Source: an uncultured Chiayiivirga sp. (GTDB lineage: Bacteria; Pseudomonadota; Gammaproteobacteria; Xanthomonadales; Xanthomonadaceae). From it: 40,361 nucleotides of DNA. Every line of letters begins with the position of its first letter. Positions within the stretch are counted from its first letter, which is position 1. The DNA lies in assembly GCA_934525595.1 (NCBI GenBank), contig CAKSZJ010000025.1, positions 1 to 40,361 on the forward strand, written 5' to 3'. A program made the translations under genes and the position numbers. The notes under the pieces were generated by a model. It saw only the letters and a program-made list of their open reading frames with translations, had not been told where the DNA came from and made no database searches. This document shows positions 28,081-36,784 of the stretch, piece by piece.

Positions 28081-30429
28081 CTATTGCACGCACCCGCCCG
28101 CGTTGTCGCCCGTGCCCATGCCATCGGCATAGATGCTGTCGCTCTGCCCCAACGCTGCCGCAGATTGACGCGGCTGGCCGTTGATGCGGTCGAAATAGCC
28201 CACCACCAGCACCGAACCATCAGCGCGCGGCAGCACGTCTGCTGCAGTGCCATAGCGGTCGAACTCCACGCGCCAGAGTGGATCCAGACGGGTCGGGCCG
28301 CTGTAAAGCCGGATCGCGTACAGCGTTCCGTCACCGCAGCCCAGGCCCAGATCGCCGATCGTGTACAAACTGCCGCTGGACACGTCGAACACCAGCCGCG
28401 TGATCGAGCCGGCGCGGCCTGCCAGCGGCGCCCATTCCGCATCGCGCGAGCCATCGCTCAGGCGATAGCGCGCAAGCTCGATACTGCCGTTCGCGTTGCT
28501 GCCGCCCACATAAACCCAGCCCTGCGCGGCGTCGAAAGCAATGGCCTGCGCCGCACCGGCAGCCGGCGCGGGCCGCCATCCGGTATCGGGTGCGCCGCTA
28601 CCGCTGATCGGAATACGCGCCAGACGTGGCAAATCGGCTCCACCGATCGTGGTGAAGCTCCCGGAGACATAGACGAAGCCATCCACGCGCGCCATCTGCA
28701 GCACTTGCGCGGATGAAACAAACCCCGGCCCCCACGTTGCATCGAGCACGCCATCGGCGATGCCAAAGCGCGCCAGATACCGGCTGGCCTCGTTGCTGGA
28801 AAGATTGGAGCCAAGCACATAGGCAAAGCCCGCCGCTTCATCCAGCGCGACACGCCCGCTGGAGGCGCTGCCGGGAGTCATCATCTGCGGGTTCCAGCCC
28901 GTATCCAGCGTGCCATCCGCAAGGGAAAGCCGTCGAACCGGATAGTAGTTGGGCGCATTGGCCGGTGCCGAGATGAAGCCGGTGAGATAAAGATGCTGAC
29001 TGCTGACGGCCGCATCGTTGACCTGAATCCAGTTCACTACCGAACCGTAATCGGAATGCCAGCCGGGCACGCCCGCGCCGCTGGCGTCGATACGCACCGC
29101 ACCCACGTTGGCAATGCCATCGATGGAAAGGATCGGGCCTGCCAGGACCGTATCGCCGCCCACCGCAAAGGCGCGGGAAAGGCGCGCCGTGCCGAACAGG
29201 TTCGTTGCGAACTCCGTCGCCAGGCCGGTATCGGCGGCGTGGAGCCGCAGATGCGACAACGTATCGCCGGTGGAACCGCTTTGCGCGGACAGCACCTCAT
29301 CGCCGGGCAACACCAGCACGGCGCGCGCAGTGGAACCCATCGTGTCCGGATCGCCCCACGCAGCCTCGTGCTGTCCAGTGGCGGAAAAGCGCGCAACCGC
29401 ACTGTTCCAGGCCACGCCATTGAGCGTCCCCGTCGAGAGGAAGACCACCAAACGGCCCTGACTGTCCTTGGCCAAGGCATAGACGGTGGGAACGGGTGTG
29501 TTCCAGGCCGGATCGGCGCTGCCATCGGCCAGCGAAATGCGCGCCAGCCCGCGGTTCGTGCCGCCTCCGAGATTCTGGGCAGTGCCGCCCACGAATACGT
29601 GCATGCCATCCAGCAGCAGCGTGCGGCTGATGGTGGAAGACCCTGTGGCCGTGGCCGCCGGATCCCAGGTTTCATCCAGCGCGCCGCTGAACCGATCCAC
29701 CCGCGCCAACCCCTTGCGCGCCACGCCATTGACATCCCTGAACCACCCCGCCAGCACGATCTTGTCGTTGTGGCGGATCATGTCGTTGATCAGCCAGTCG
29801 GCATCGAGCTGGAATCCATTGTCCAAGCTGCCATCGGCCAGGTGATAGCGCCGCACTGCGACACGGGCGTAAGGCACTCCCGGAACATAATAGCTGGCAT
29901 AAAGCGCCCCGCCCGCTTCATCCAGAAGCATGGCGAAGCCGTGGTCGTAGGCGTTGGCGGGCGGCGGCGGTGCGAACGAAACATCGATCAGCCCGTTCGC
30001 ATCGATGCGCCGCACGAACTGGAAACCTGTCGCTGGAGACGTAGTGACGCCAATCGAAGGCGTGGCGCGCTGCGTTACGTAGAGCCGCCCCTGGGAGTCC
30101 AGCGCCATGTCGTCCACGAAGCCATCGAGCGCAGGCGCATAGCCGGTGTCGAGCGTGCCATCGGCCTCATAGCGCGTCACGTAGCGCACCGGCTGCCCAT
30201 CCACCCGGGTGATTTCGCCGCCGACGATCACCTTGCCATCGGGTTGACGCAGCATCGTGTATATGAAGCCCGAGCCATGCAGCTCCGGTGTGGGCTCCAG
30301 CAGCACCTGCTGCGCCAGCGTGGGCAATGAAGCGACGGCCAGGCACGACATCACCAGCCAGGCTATGCCCAAAGGCATCCAGTGCCGGAAAACAGCCGCG
30401 GGTGTTGCAAAGAAAGTCTTGTGGAACAT
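28081..30429 (-). CDS. Delta-60 repeat protein, secreted beta-propeller type
   Basis: A 782-residue exported protein: an N-terminal signal (hydrophobic about 18-38, LPTLAQQ cleavage) and then a chain of delta-60-type repeats of 50-60 residues. Examples are PDGKVIVGGEITRVDGQPV near 62-80, and later copies KIVLAGWFRDVNGVARKGLA, HVFVGGTAQNLGGG and FVYVSGSFTTIGGADLPRLA. These usually fold as beta-propeller blades. There is no enzyme motif. The C-terminus ends SIYADGMGTGD plus nine residues, resembling the IFSDGFEGD end of the nuclease at 33308-36604. A run of eight G forms its ribosome site. GC content appears lower than that of the neighbours. The function is unknown, and a role at the surface or outside the cell is likely. 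Confidence 0.85.
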   Translation of the reverse strand: MFHKTFFATPAAVFRHWMPLGIAWLVMSCLAVASLPTLAQQVLLEPTPELHGSGFIYTMLRQPDGKVIVGGEITRVDGQPVRYVTRYEADGTLDTGYAPALDGFVDDMALDSQGRLYVTQRATPSIGVTTSPATGFQFVRRIDANGLIDVSFAPPPPANAYDHGFAMLLDEAGGALYASYYVPGVPYARVAVRRYHLADGSLDNGFQLDADWLINDMIRHNDKIVLAGWFRDVNGVARKGLARVDRFSGALDETWDPAATATGSSTISRTLLLDGMHVFVGGTAQNLGGGTNRGLARISLADGSADPAWNTPVPTVYALAKDSQGRLVVFLSTGTLNGVAWNSAVARFSATGQHEAAWGDPDTMGSTARAVLVLPGDEVLSAQSGSTGDTLSHLRLHAADTGLATEFATNLFGTARLSRAFAVGGDTVLAGPILSIDGIANVGAVRIDASGAGVPGWHSDYGSVVNWIQVNDAAVSSQHLYLTGFISAPANAPNYYPVRRLSLADGTLDTGWNPQMMTPGSASSGRVALDEAAGFAYVLGSNLSSNEASRYLARFGIADGVLDATWGPGFVSSAQVLQMARVDGFVYVSGSFTTIGGADLPRLARIPISGSGAPDTGWRPAPAAGAAQAIAFDAAQGWVYVGGSNANGSIELARYRLSDGSRDAEWAPLAGRAGSITRLVFDVSSGSLYTIGDLGLGCGDGTLYAIRLYSGPTRLDPLWRVEFDRYGTAADVLPRADGSVLVVGYFDRINGQPRQSAAALGQSDSIYADGMGTGDNAGGCVQ

Positions 30430-30436
30430 GCCGTTA

Positions 30437-30444
30437 CCCCCCCC
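30437..30444 (-). promoter_or_regulatory. G8 homopolymer acting as ribosome binding site
   Basis: On the minus strand an A followed by eight G stands seven bases before the ATG of the delta-60-repeat gene and is its only Shine-Dalgarno-like sequence. Slippage at the tract would change the spacing to the start codon. Confidence 0.5.
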
Positions 30445-30620
30445 TGAGGCATATAAAGACTGAATGACGTCACCAGAACGTTTCGCGCCTGAACAGACGC
30501 ATGGTCAAAAGCGCAAGCTTCGAGCTGATTATCGTACATGGTCATCCACCTGCACCCCTGGATTTCTGTTGCTATGCGCAAATTTCGGCACACAGGAGCC
30601 GGTTTTTCTATGAACCAGGC

Positions 30621-30648
30621 GTGACGCGCTGCCGCAAAAGTGTATGAT
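30621..30648 (+). promoter_or_regulatory. Promoter of the ilvBH operon
   Basis: GTGACG (30621-30626) and TATGAT (30643-30648) are separated by 16 bp, giving a leader of about 58 nt before ilvB. I see no run of Ile/Val/Leu codons or terminator that would indicate leader-peptide attenuation. The rest of the 284-bp gap (30430-30713) is AT-rich relative to the window. It holds a GATAAT facing the delta-60 gene near 30520-30540, without a good -35. Confidence 0.5.
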
Positions 30649-30713
30649 CAGACGAAAGCCTGCCTGCCCTCACCGGCGCTGGCTTCCCTCCGACTTCCCG
30701 GGCAGGACCCACC

Positions 30714-32471
30714 ATGGCAGAGCAGCATCACACCGGCGCGGAGATCGTGGTCCGCGCATTGCAGGAGCAGGGGGTTCGGCACATCTTCGGGTATCCGGGC
30801 GGGGCGGTCCTTCCGATCTACGACGTGCTCTTCCAGCAGGAGGCCATCGAGCACATCCTGGTGCGTCACGAGCAGGGCGCGGCGCACGCGGCCGAGGGCT
30901 ATGCGCGCTCGACCGGCCGGCCGGGGGTGCTGCTGGTCACTTCGGGGCCGGGCGCGACCAACGCGGTCACCGGCCTGGCGGATGCCATGCTCGATTCGAT
31001 TCCGCTGGTGTGCATCACCGGACAGGTGCCCACCCACCTGATCGGCACCGATGCCTTCCAGGAGTGCGACACCCTCGGCATCACCCGCGCCTGTACCAAG
31101 CACAACTTCCTGGTGAAGGATGTGAACGACCTGGCGCGCGTGCTGCACGAGGCCTTCCACATCGCCACCAGCGGACGCCCCGGTCCGGTGGTGGTGGATA
31201 TCCCCAAGGACGTGCAGTTCAAGCGCGGCACCTACGCCGGCCCGCGCGAAGGGCTGCTGCATCCGACCTACCAGCCGCAGACCCAGGGCGATCCGGCGCG
31301 CATCGCGCAGGCCGTGGAATTGATCCTGTCGGCCAAGCGCCCGGTGTTCTACGTCGGCGGCGGCGTGATCAACGCCGGGCCGCGCGCGTCCGATCTGCTG
31401 CGCGAACTGGCGCGTCTCACCGGCTTCCCGGTCACCTCCACGCTGATGGCGCTGGGCGCGTTCCCGGCCAGCAGTCCGCAGTGGCTCGGCATGCTCGGCA
31501 TGCACGGCACCTACGAGGCCAACCTCACGATGCACGAGTGCGATGTGATGGTGGCGCTGGGCGCGCGCTTCGATGACCGCTGCACCGGACGCCTGGATGC
31601 GTTTTCGCCGCGTTCGCGCAAGATCCACGTCGATATCGATCCCTCTTCGATCAACAAGATCGTGCGGGTGGAGGTGCCGATCGTGGGCGATTGCGCCAGC
31701 GTGCTGGAAGCGTTGGTGGCCGGCGTTGCGCCGCGCGTGTCGGAGATCGATGCGGCCGCGCGCGATGCGTGGTGGGAGCAGATCGAAGGCTGGCGCGCGC
31801 GCCGCTCGCTGTCGTATCTGACATCGGACGAGACCATCAAGCCGCAGTACGCGATCGAACGCCTCTACGCGCTCACCCGCGGGCGCGAGACCTTCATCAC
31901 CACCGAGGTGGGCCAGCACCAGATGTGGGCCGCACAGCACTTCCATTTCGACCAGCCAAACCGCTGGATGACTTCGGGCGGGCTCGGCACGATGGGTTAC
32001 GGCATTCCCGCCGCGGTTGGCGTGCAGGTGGCGCATCCCGGGGCGCTGGTGATCGACATTGCCGGCGAGGCCAGCGTGCTGATGACGATGCAGGAGCTGT
32101 CCACCGCGGTGCAGTACGGCCTGCCGATCAAGCTTTTCATCCTCAACAACGAGTACATGGGCATGGTGCGGCAGTGGCAGCAGCTGCTTCACGGCGGGCG
32201 CTATTCGCAGTCGTACTCGGCGGCGCTGCCGGATTTCGTCAAGCTGGCCGAGGCATACGGCGGCAAGGGGCTCCGGGTGACCGATCCCTCCGGGTTGGAC
32301 GATGCCATCCGCGAGATGATCGACCATCCCGGCCCGGTGATCCTCGACTGCGTGGTGGACAAGACCGAGAACTGTTTGCCGATGATTCCATCCGGCGCCG
32401 CGCATTTCGAGATGATCCTGCCCGATACCGCCGAGGCCGAAGTGACCGACGCCGGTCGAATGATGGTCTGA
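30714..32471 (+). CDS. ilvB: Acetolactate synthase, large (catalytic) subunit
   Basis: A ThDP-dependent enzyme that condenses pyruvate with pyruvate or 2-oxobutyrate, the first common step of valine, leucine and isoleucine synthesis. The 585-residue protein has FGYPGGAVLPIYD (25-37), the cofactor-activating Glu53 in RHEQGAAH, GPGATN, and the FAD-region GMLGMHGTYEAN. The ThDP motif starts IAGEAS (449-454) and ends FILNNEYMGMVRQWQ. Glu452 stands where most family members have the Mg-binding Asp of GDxS. The end MIPSGAAHFEMILPD and the ThDP segment read like the IlvI/IlvB type of alphaproteobacteria. ilvH follows after 40 bp, so holoenzyme genes are paired. Confidence 0.96.
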   Translation: MAEQHHTGAEIVVRALQEQGVRHIFGYPGGAVLPIYDVLFQQEAIEHILVRHEQGAAHAAEGYARSTGRPGVLLVTSGPGATNAVTGLADAMLDSIPLVCITGQVPTHLIGTDAFQECDTLGITRACTKHNFLVKDVNDLARVLHEAFHIATSGRPGPVVVDIPKDVQFKRGTYAGPREGLLHPTYQPQTQGDPARIAQAVELILSAKRPVFYVGGGVINAGPRASDLLRELARLTGFPVTSTLMALGAFPASSPQWLGMLGMHGTYEANLTMHECDVMVALGARFDDRCTGRLDAFSPRSRKIHVDIDPSSINKIVRVEVPIVGDCASVLEALVAGVAPRVSEIDAAARDAWWEQIEGWRARRSLSYLTSDETIKPQYAIERLYALTRGRETFITTEVGQHQMWAAQHFHFDQPNRWMTSGGLGTMGYGIPAAVGVQVAHPGALVIDIAGEASVLMTMQELSTAVQYGLPIKLFILNNEYMGMVRQWQQLLHGGRYSQSYSAALPDFVKLAEAYGGKGLRVTDPSGLDDAIREMIDHPGPVILDCVVDKTENCLPMIPSGAAHFEMILPDTAEAEVTDAGRMMV

Positions 32472-32511
32472 GCGCGCCCGGAGCGCGGCCTGCTGCCCAC
32501 GAGATATCGCC

Positions 32512-33099
32512 ATGTCCAGCCAAGACGAAAAGCACTGCACCGACGGTACGCCTGCACCGGCCCAGCCCGCCTCGACCTATTTCATCGCCGATGACGTCAC
32601 GCGCCCGGTGCGCGCCACCCTGTCGATCCTGGTGGACAACGAGGTCGGTGCGCTGGCGCGCGTGGTGGGCCTTTTCTCAGGGCGCGGCTACAACATCGAA
32701 TCGCTGACGGTGGGCGAGACCGACCACCAGAAACGCACCTCGCGCATCACCGTGGTGACCACGGGCACGCCACACATCATCGAGCAGATCAAGGCCCAGC
32801 TGGGCCGACTGGTGCCGGTGCACCGGGTGGTGGACTTCGCCGTGGACAAGTCCGGGGTGGAGCGCGAGATGGCGCTGGTGAAGGTCTCGGGCACGGGCGA
32901 GCAGCGCGCCGAGATGCTGCGTCTGTCCAACGTGTTCCGCGCCCACGTGGTCGACATCACCCACACCAGTTTCACCTTCGAGCTGACCGGCTCGCCCACC
33001 AAGATCGACGCCTTCGTCGACCTGATGATTCCGCTCGGGCTGGTGGAGATGAGCCGCACCGGCGTGGTGGCCATCGGGCGCGGCGACGAGGCGACCTGA
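32512..33099 (+). CDS. ilvH: Acetolactate synthase, small (regulatory) subunit
   Basis: The regulatory partner that activates the large subunit and mediates valine feedback inhibition. The 195-residue protein has an N-terminal extension of about 35 residues, then an ACT domain with LSILVDNEVGALARVVGLFS and GYNIESLTVGETD (about 38-75). TSRITVVTTGTPHIIEQIKA, LVPVHRVVDF and the C-terminal ALS_ss_C domain with MLRLSNVFRAHVVDIT and LVEMSRTGVVAIGRG follow. The length is slightly above the E. coli IlvH size (163) because of the extension. No strong SD. It forms an operon with ilvB. ilvC and leuA, which often follow, are not here. Confidence 0.96.
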   Translation: MSSQDEKHCTDGTPAPAQPASTYFIADDVTRPVRATLSILVDNEVGALARVVGLFSGRGYNIESLTVGETDHQKRTSRITVVTTGTPHIIEQIKAQLGRLVPVHRVVDFAVDKSGVEREMALVKVSGTGEQRAEMLRLSNVFRAHVVDITHTSFTFELTGSPTKIDAFVDLMIPLGLVEMSRTGVVAIGRGDEAT

Positions 33100-33261
33100 G
33101 GCGCGGGGTCTGCCGCTCGGCGGTGTTCAGGAATCAATCCCGGGTTTCGATCAGGCCCTTCGCCAGGCTCCCGTCACTGTTCGACCGACGCGCCACAGGC
33201 ACGCGCCAGACGGGCCGTCGCCTCCATGCGCGGCTGGCATGAATTTGTCACGAACGGATGC

Positions 33262-33267
33262 TAGGCT
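33262..33267 (+). promoter_or_regulatory. Possible -10 of the secreted nuclease gene
   Basis: TAGGCT lies 41 bp before the ATG at 33308, in an AT-richer patch that also contains TTGTCA (33245-33250). The spacing between them (11 bp) is too short for a standard pair. The same TAGGCT occurs before the S46 gene at 9019-9024. Confidence 0.35.
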
Positions 33268-33307
33268 CAAAGTCCTCGGTATCCCGTTGTCATCAGGACG
33301 TTTTCCC

Positions 33308-36300
33308 ATGCCATTTGCTTCGTTGCCGCGGCTTTGCGCCGCACTCGTGTGCGCGCTGTTTGCGTCGACCGTCTCCGCGGAGGTGGTGCTCAGTCAGGTC
33401 TATGGCGCCGGCGGAAACAGCGGTGCGGTGCTCGATCGCGATTACGTGGAGCTGTTCAACAACGGCAGCACGCCGCAGAGCCTCGCGGGCTGGTCCATCC
33501 AGTACTCGGGGGCGAACGGAAGCGGCTGGAACGGCAACAAGTTCCTTCTGCCCAACGTGACGCTGCAGCCGGGCCAGTACTACCTGGTCGCGATGTCCGG
33601 GGCGGGCAGCAACGGTGCGGCACTGCCGTCTCCGGATACGGAGGCCAGCCCCACCATCGCGATGGGGGCGGCGTCGGGCAAGGTGCTGCTGGCCAAGACC
33701 ACCGATTCCCAATCCGGGAACTGCCCTTCCGGTGCGCAGATTGCAGACCTTGTGGCCTATGGGTCGACCAACTGCACGGCCGTTTCGGGGGCGCTGAGCG
33801 CAACCCTCGCGGCATTTCGCAACGACGCGGGCTGCGCTGCGGATTTCTCCACCGGTGCGCCGGCGCCACGCAATGCGCTTTCTCCGCTCAATGTCTGCGG
33901 CGGTGTGGATCTTGCGCCCGTCGTCGAAGAAACCGTGCCGGCCAGCGGGGCCACCCAGGTTCTGGTCGACAGCAGCGTCACCATCACCTTCAACGAGGCG
34001 GTCGCGGTTGACGCCGGCGCCTTCGCGCTGGAGTGTCCGACGGGAACGGCGGTTGCGTTCGCGCAGCCGGCAACCAGCGGCACGAGCTTCACGCTGACGC
34101 CCAGCGCAGCGCTTCCCCACGACACGCAATGCACCGTGACCGTTTTCGCCGACCAGGTGACCGATCTGGACGGCACGCCGGACGCGATGGACAGCGACTA
34201 CGTCTTCTCGTTCACCACCGCGCCCGATCTTCCGATGCTGAGCATCGCCAGCGTGTCGCAGCCGGAAGGCAGCGCGGACAACGCGATGGTCTTCACCGTG
34301 ACGCTTTCCGATCCGGCGCCGGCGGGCGGGGTGAGCTTCGACATCGCCACCTCGCCGGGCACCGCAACGGCGGGAGAGGACTACGTCCATGCGGCCGTGA
34401 GCGGCGCCAGCATCGCGGAGAACGGCAGCAGCTACGCGTTCAGCGTCACGATCAAGGGCGATGCGGTTGCCGAGCCGAATGAAACCTTCTCCGTCAGCGT
34501 GAGCAACGTGTCCGGTGCGGTCGTGATGGGCGGCAGCGCGCTCGGAACCATCGAGAACGACGACCGCTACCAGGTCTGGCAGGTGCAGGGCAGCGGCGCG
34601 TGTTCGCCGCTCATCAGCGTCCCGTGCACGCTGACGGCCAACACCGCCAAGACGACCGTGGACATCGCTCCGGCCGTGGTTACCGTGGTCGGCCCGGACG
34701 GATTCGCGATGCAGTCACGGCCGGAGGATTCGGACAACGATCCAGCCACCTCCGATGGCGTGTGGGTCTACACCTTCAGCACCACCGTGCCGCGCAGCGA
34801 TGCCGGCGTGGACATCGCCGTGGGCGATCTGGTGCAGGTGACCGGCGGGGTGAAGGAATACTTCGGGCTCACCGAGGTGGAGGTCACCAGCACCCGTAAC
34901 GCCGGCAACAGCATCGTGGTGCTGGCCAGCGGCGTCGATCTGCCGCCGCCGGTGGCGTTCGGCGACGGCACCGGCATTCCTTCGACCGATCCGGCCAGCC
35001 TCAGCTGTCCGGGCAGCGGCCCGGGAGGAACGAACAACGAGCACACCAACTTCGAGTGCTTCGAAGGCATGCTCGTGTCGATCCCCGAAGGCATCACCAC
35101 CACCGGCAAGGATCGCTTCGGCGACCTGGCGATCGGCCCCTACGGCCGGCGCGCGTATCGCGAGCAGGGCGTCAAGTTCCCGGCTGCGCCGGTGGCAGGC
35201 GCCTCCGCCGCCGGAACCTGGGATGGCAATCCCGAGTTCCTGGAGATGAAACCGGCCCGGTTGGGCGCGGTGGATGCGGCTGCCGACATCGTTGGCGGTG
35301 TCCGCTTCTCGGGCGAGGGCATCATTTCCTTCGACTTCGGCGACTACCAGTTCTGGCCGGCCGGCGGCGAGCGTCCTGCCGGAACGCCGCGCTTTGCCCT
35401 GGTCGAGCAGGACAACGTGCTGCCGCGCCCGGTGCGCGACCACGCGCCCACGGAGCTGCGCATCGGCTCGTTCAACGCGTGGCGGCTGTGCGACACCATC
35501 AAGGATCAGGATCTGCCCGGCGGGCCGATCGAGTTCGAGTGCGACGACGGCATCGAGGCGGGCGGTGCGGCTGCCTACGCGGCGAAGCTGGAGAAGGTCA
35601 GCGCTTATATCGTCCAGGTGCTCAGGAGCCCGGACGTGCTGGGCATGCAGGAAGTGGAAAAGCTCGCCGTGCTGCAGGATCTGGCCGTGCGCATCCAGTC
35701 CGACGGCGGCCCGCAGTACCAGGCCATCCTCATCGAAGGCAACGATCCGGGCGGCATCGACGTGGGCTATCTGGTGCGCACCGATACCGTCGACGACGTT
35801 CAGGTGACGCAGCTGCGCGGCAACCAGCAGTGGAACGATCCTTCGGATGGCCTGACCACCCTGCACGATCGCCCGCCGCTGCTGCTGCGCGGCGAGTTCA
35901 CGGCGTCCGCGGGGAGCGCGCCCTTCCGGTTCGCGGTGCTGAATGCCCACAACCGCAGCTTCGGTGCGAACCATCGCGTCTATGCCAAGCGCTTCCTGCA
36001 GGCCCTTGCGGTTGCCGAGGAAATCCAGGCCTACCAGACCGACCCGCTCAACGCGGACCGGCCGCTGATCGTGATCGGCGACTACAACGCCTACCAGTTC
36101 AGCGATGGCTTCACCGACCCGGTCGGCCTGATCGCGGGCGATTACCGGAACAACGAGAACGAATGTTCGCCGGCCAACGGCGTGACCACGTGCAACCTCC
36201 CGGAAGCCGCCGGCGTCACCCAGCAGGTCGTCGATCCGGCCCTGACGGTTTACGCCAGGATCCAGCCCGACATCGATCCGGACCAGGTGTATTCCTACAC

Positions 36301-36604
36301 CTTCACCGAGCGCTTCGGAGCCATCTTCGGCCATACGTCCGCCAGCGGGGGGGACAACGGCCGCGAGGTGGCCGCCAACCAGGTCATCGATCATCTGATG
36401 CTCACCGAGGCGGCACTGCCGCGCCTTGTGGACGTGCAGTTCGGGCGCGCCAACGTCGATGCTTCCTTCGACGGCCACGCCGCCGGGACCGGACCGGGCG
36501 GCGCGCACGCGGCCATCGGCAGCTCCGACCATGACGGCTTCGTGGCGTTCTTCAATACGGAAACGAGCACGGTGATCTTCTCCGACGGCTTCGAGGGCGA
36601 CTGA
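33308..36604 (+). CDS. Secreted multidomain endonuclease/exonuclease/phosphatase-family protein
   Basis: A 1098-residue exported protein, probably an extracellular nuclease. Order: signal peptide (about 1-22, TVSAE); lamin-tail domain (about 23-130, VVLSQVYGAGGNSGAVLDRD, VELFNNG); Ig-like domain (about 205-305); Calx-beta domain (about 307-420, with GEDYVHAAVSGASIAENG); an OB-fold-like segment with DLVQVTGGVKEYFGLTEVEV; and an EEP nuclease domain (about 716-1085). Catalytic motifs are all present: IGSFNAWR, GMQEVEK (Glu782), NAHNRSF, VIGDYNAY (Asp925, Asn927), IDHLMLT and SSDHDGF (His1075). The last ten residues are VIFSDGFEGD, a possible C-terminal sorting tail. The ATG at 33308 begins the signal peptide. 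A strong terminator follows. Confidence 0.93.
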   Translation: MPFASLPRLCAALVCALFASTVSAEVVLSQVYGAGGNSGAVLDRDYVELFNNGSTPQSLAGWSIQYSGANGSGWNGNKFLLPNVTLQPGQYYLVAMSGAGSNGAALPSPDTEASPTIAMGAASGKVLLAKTTDSQSGNCPSGAQIADLVAYGSTNCTAVSGALSATLAAFRNDAGCAADFSTGAPAPRNALSPLNVCGGVDLAPVVEETVPASGATQVLVDSSVTITFNEAVAVDAGAFALECPTGTAVAFAQPATSGTSFTLTPSAALPHDTQCTVTVFADQVTDLDGTPDAMDSDYVFSFTTAPDLPMLSIASVSQPEGSADNAMVFTVTLSDPAPAGGVSFDIATSPGTATAGEDYVHAAVSGASIAENGSSYAFSVTIKGDAVAEPNETFSVSVSNVSGAVVMGGSALGTIENDDRYQVWQVQGSGACSPLISVPCTLTANTAKTTVDIAPAVVTVVGPDGFAMQSRPEDSDNDPATSDGVWVYTFSTTVPRSDAGVDIAVGDLVQVTGGVKEYFGLTEVEVTSTRNAGNSIVVLASGVDLPPPVAFGDGTGIPSTDPASLSCPGSGPGGTNNEHTNFECFEGMLVSIPEGITTTGKDRFGDLAIGPYGRRAYREQGVKFPAAPVAGASAAGTWDGNPEFLEMKPARLGAVDAAADIVGGVRFSGEGIISFDFGDYQFWPAGGERPAGTPRFALVEQDNVLPRPVRDHAPTELRIGSFNAWRLCDTIKDQDLPGGPIEFECDDGIEAGGAAAYAAKLEKVSAYIVQVLRSPDVLGMQEVEKLAVLQDLAVRIQSDGGPQYQAILIEGNDPGGIDVGYLVRTDTVDDVQVTQLRGNQQWNDPSDGLTTLHDRPPLLLRGEFTASAGSAPFRFAVLNAHNRSFGANHRVYAKRFLQALAVAEEIQAYQTDPLNADRPLIVIGDYNAYQFSDGFTDPVGLIAGDYRNNENECSPANGVTTCNLPEAAGVTQQVVDPALTVYARIQPDIDPDQVYSYTFTERFGAIFGHTSASGGDNGREVAANQVIDHLMLTEAALPRLVDVQFGRANVDASFDGHAAGTGPGGAHAAIGSSDHDGFVAFFNTETSTVIFSDGFEGD

Positions 36605-36635
36605 GGCCGTCGTTTCGGGTGTCTTGAACCTTCTG

Positions 36636-36663
36636 GAACCCTGCTTCGGCAGGGTTCTTTTTT
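36636..36663 (+). terminator. Rho-independent terminator of the secreted nuclease gene
   Basis: GAACCCTGC and GCAGGGTTC form a perfect 9-bp stem closed by a TTCG tetraloop and followed by six T. It begins 31 nt after the stop codon. Confidence 0.95.
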
Positions 36664-36784
36664 GGCCTTCAGGGGTCGCGCGCTGCGGTCTTGCCTTTCG
36701 CGGCGCTTGCCTTGGCCCGCCGCTTGCAGTCGAATGCGTGACTTCGCGCCGCCATTGCGGCCCGTCTTCGAGGGGAAGTGCCGA

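Noticed and set aside
28993..30330. Plus-strand open frame of about 445 codons opposite the delta-60-repeat gene
   Set aside because: The minus strand codes a signal peptide and regular repeats. The plus-strand product has no recognisable domain and no ribosome site.
30363..30593. Small minus-strand frame (76 codons) upstream of and overlapping the delta-60 gene start
   Set aside because: It overlaps the signal peptide coding region in another frame, lacks an SD and has no protein-like features.
30649..30713. ilv leader peptide with attenuator
   Set aside because: There is no short open frame rich in Ile, Val or Leu codons and no terminator/antiterminator pair in the roughly 58-nt leader.
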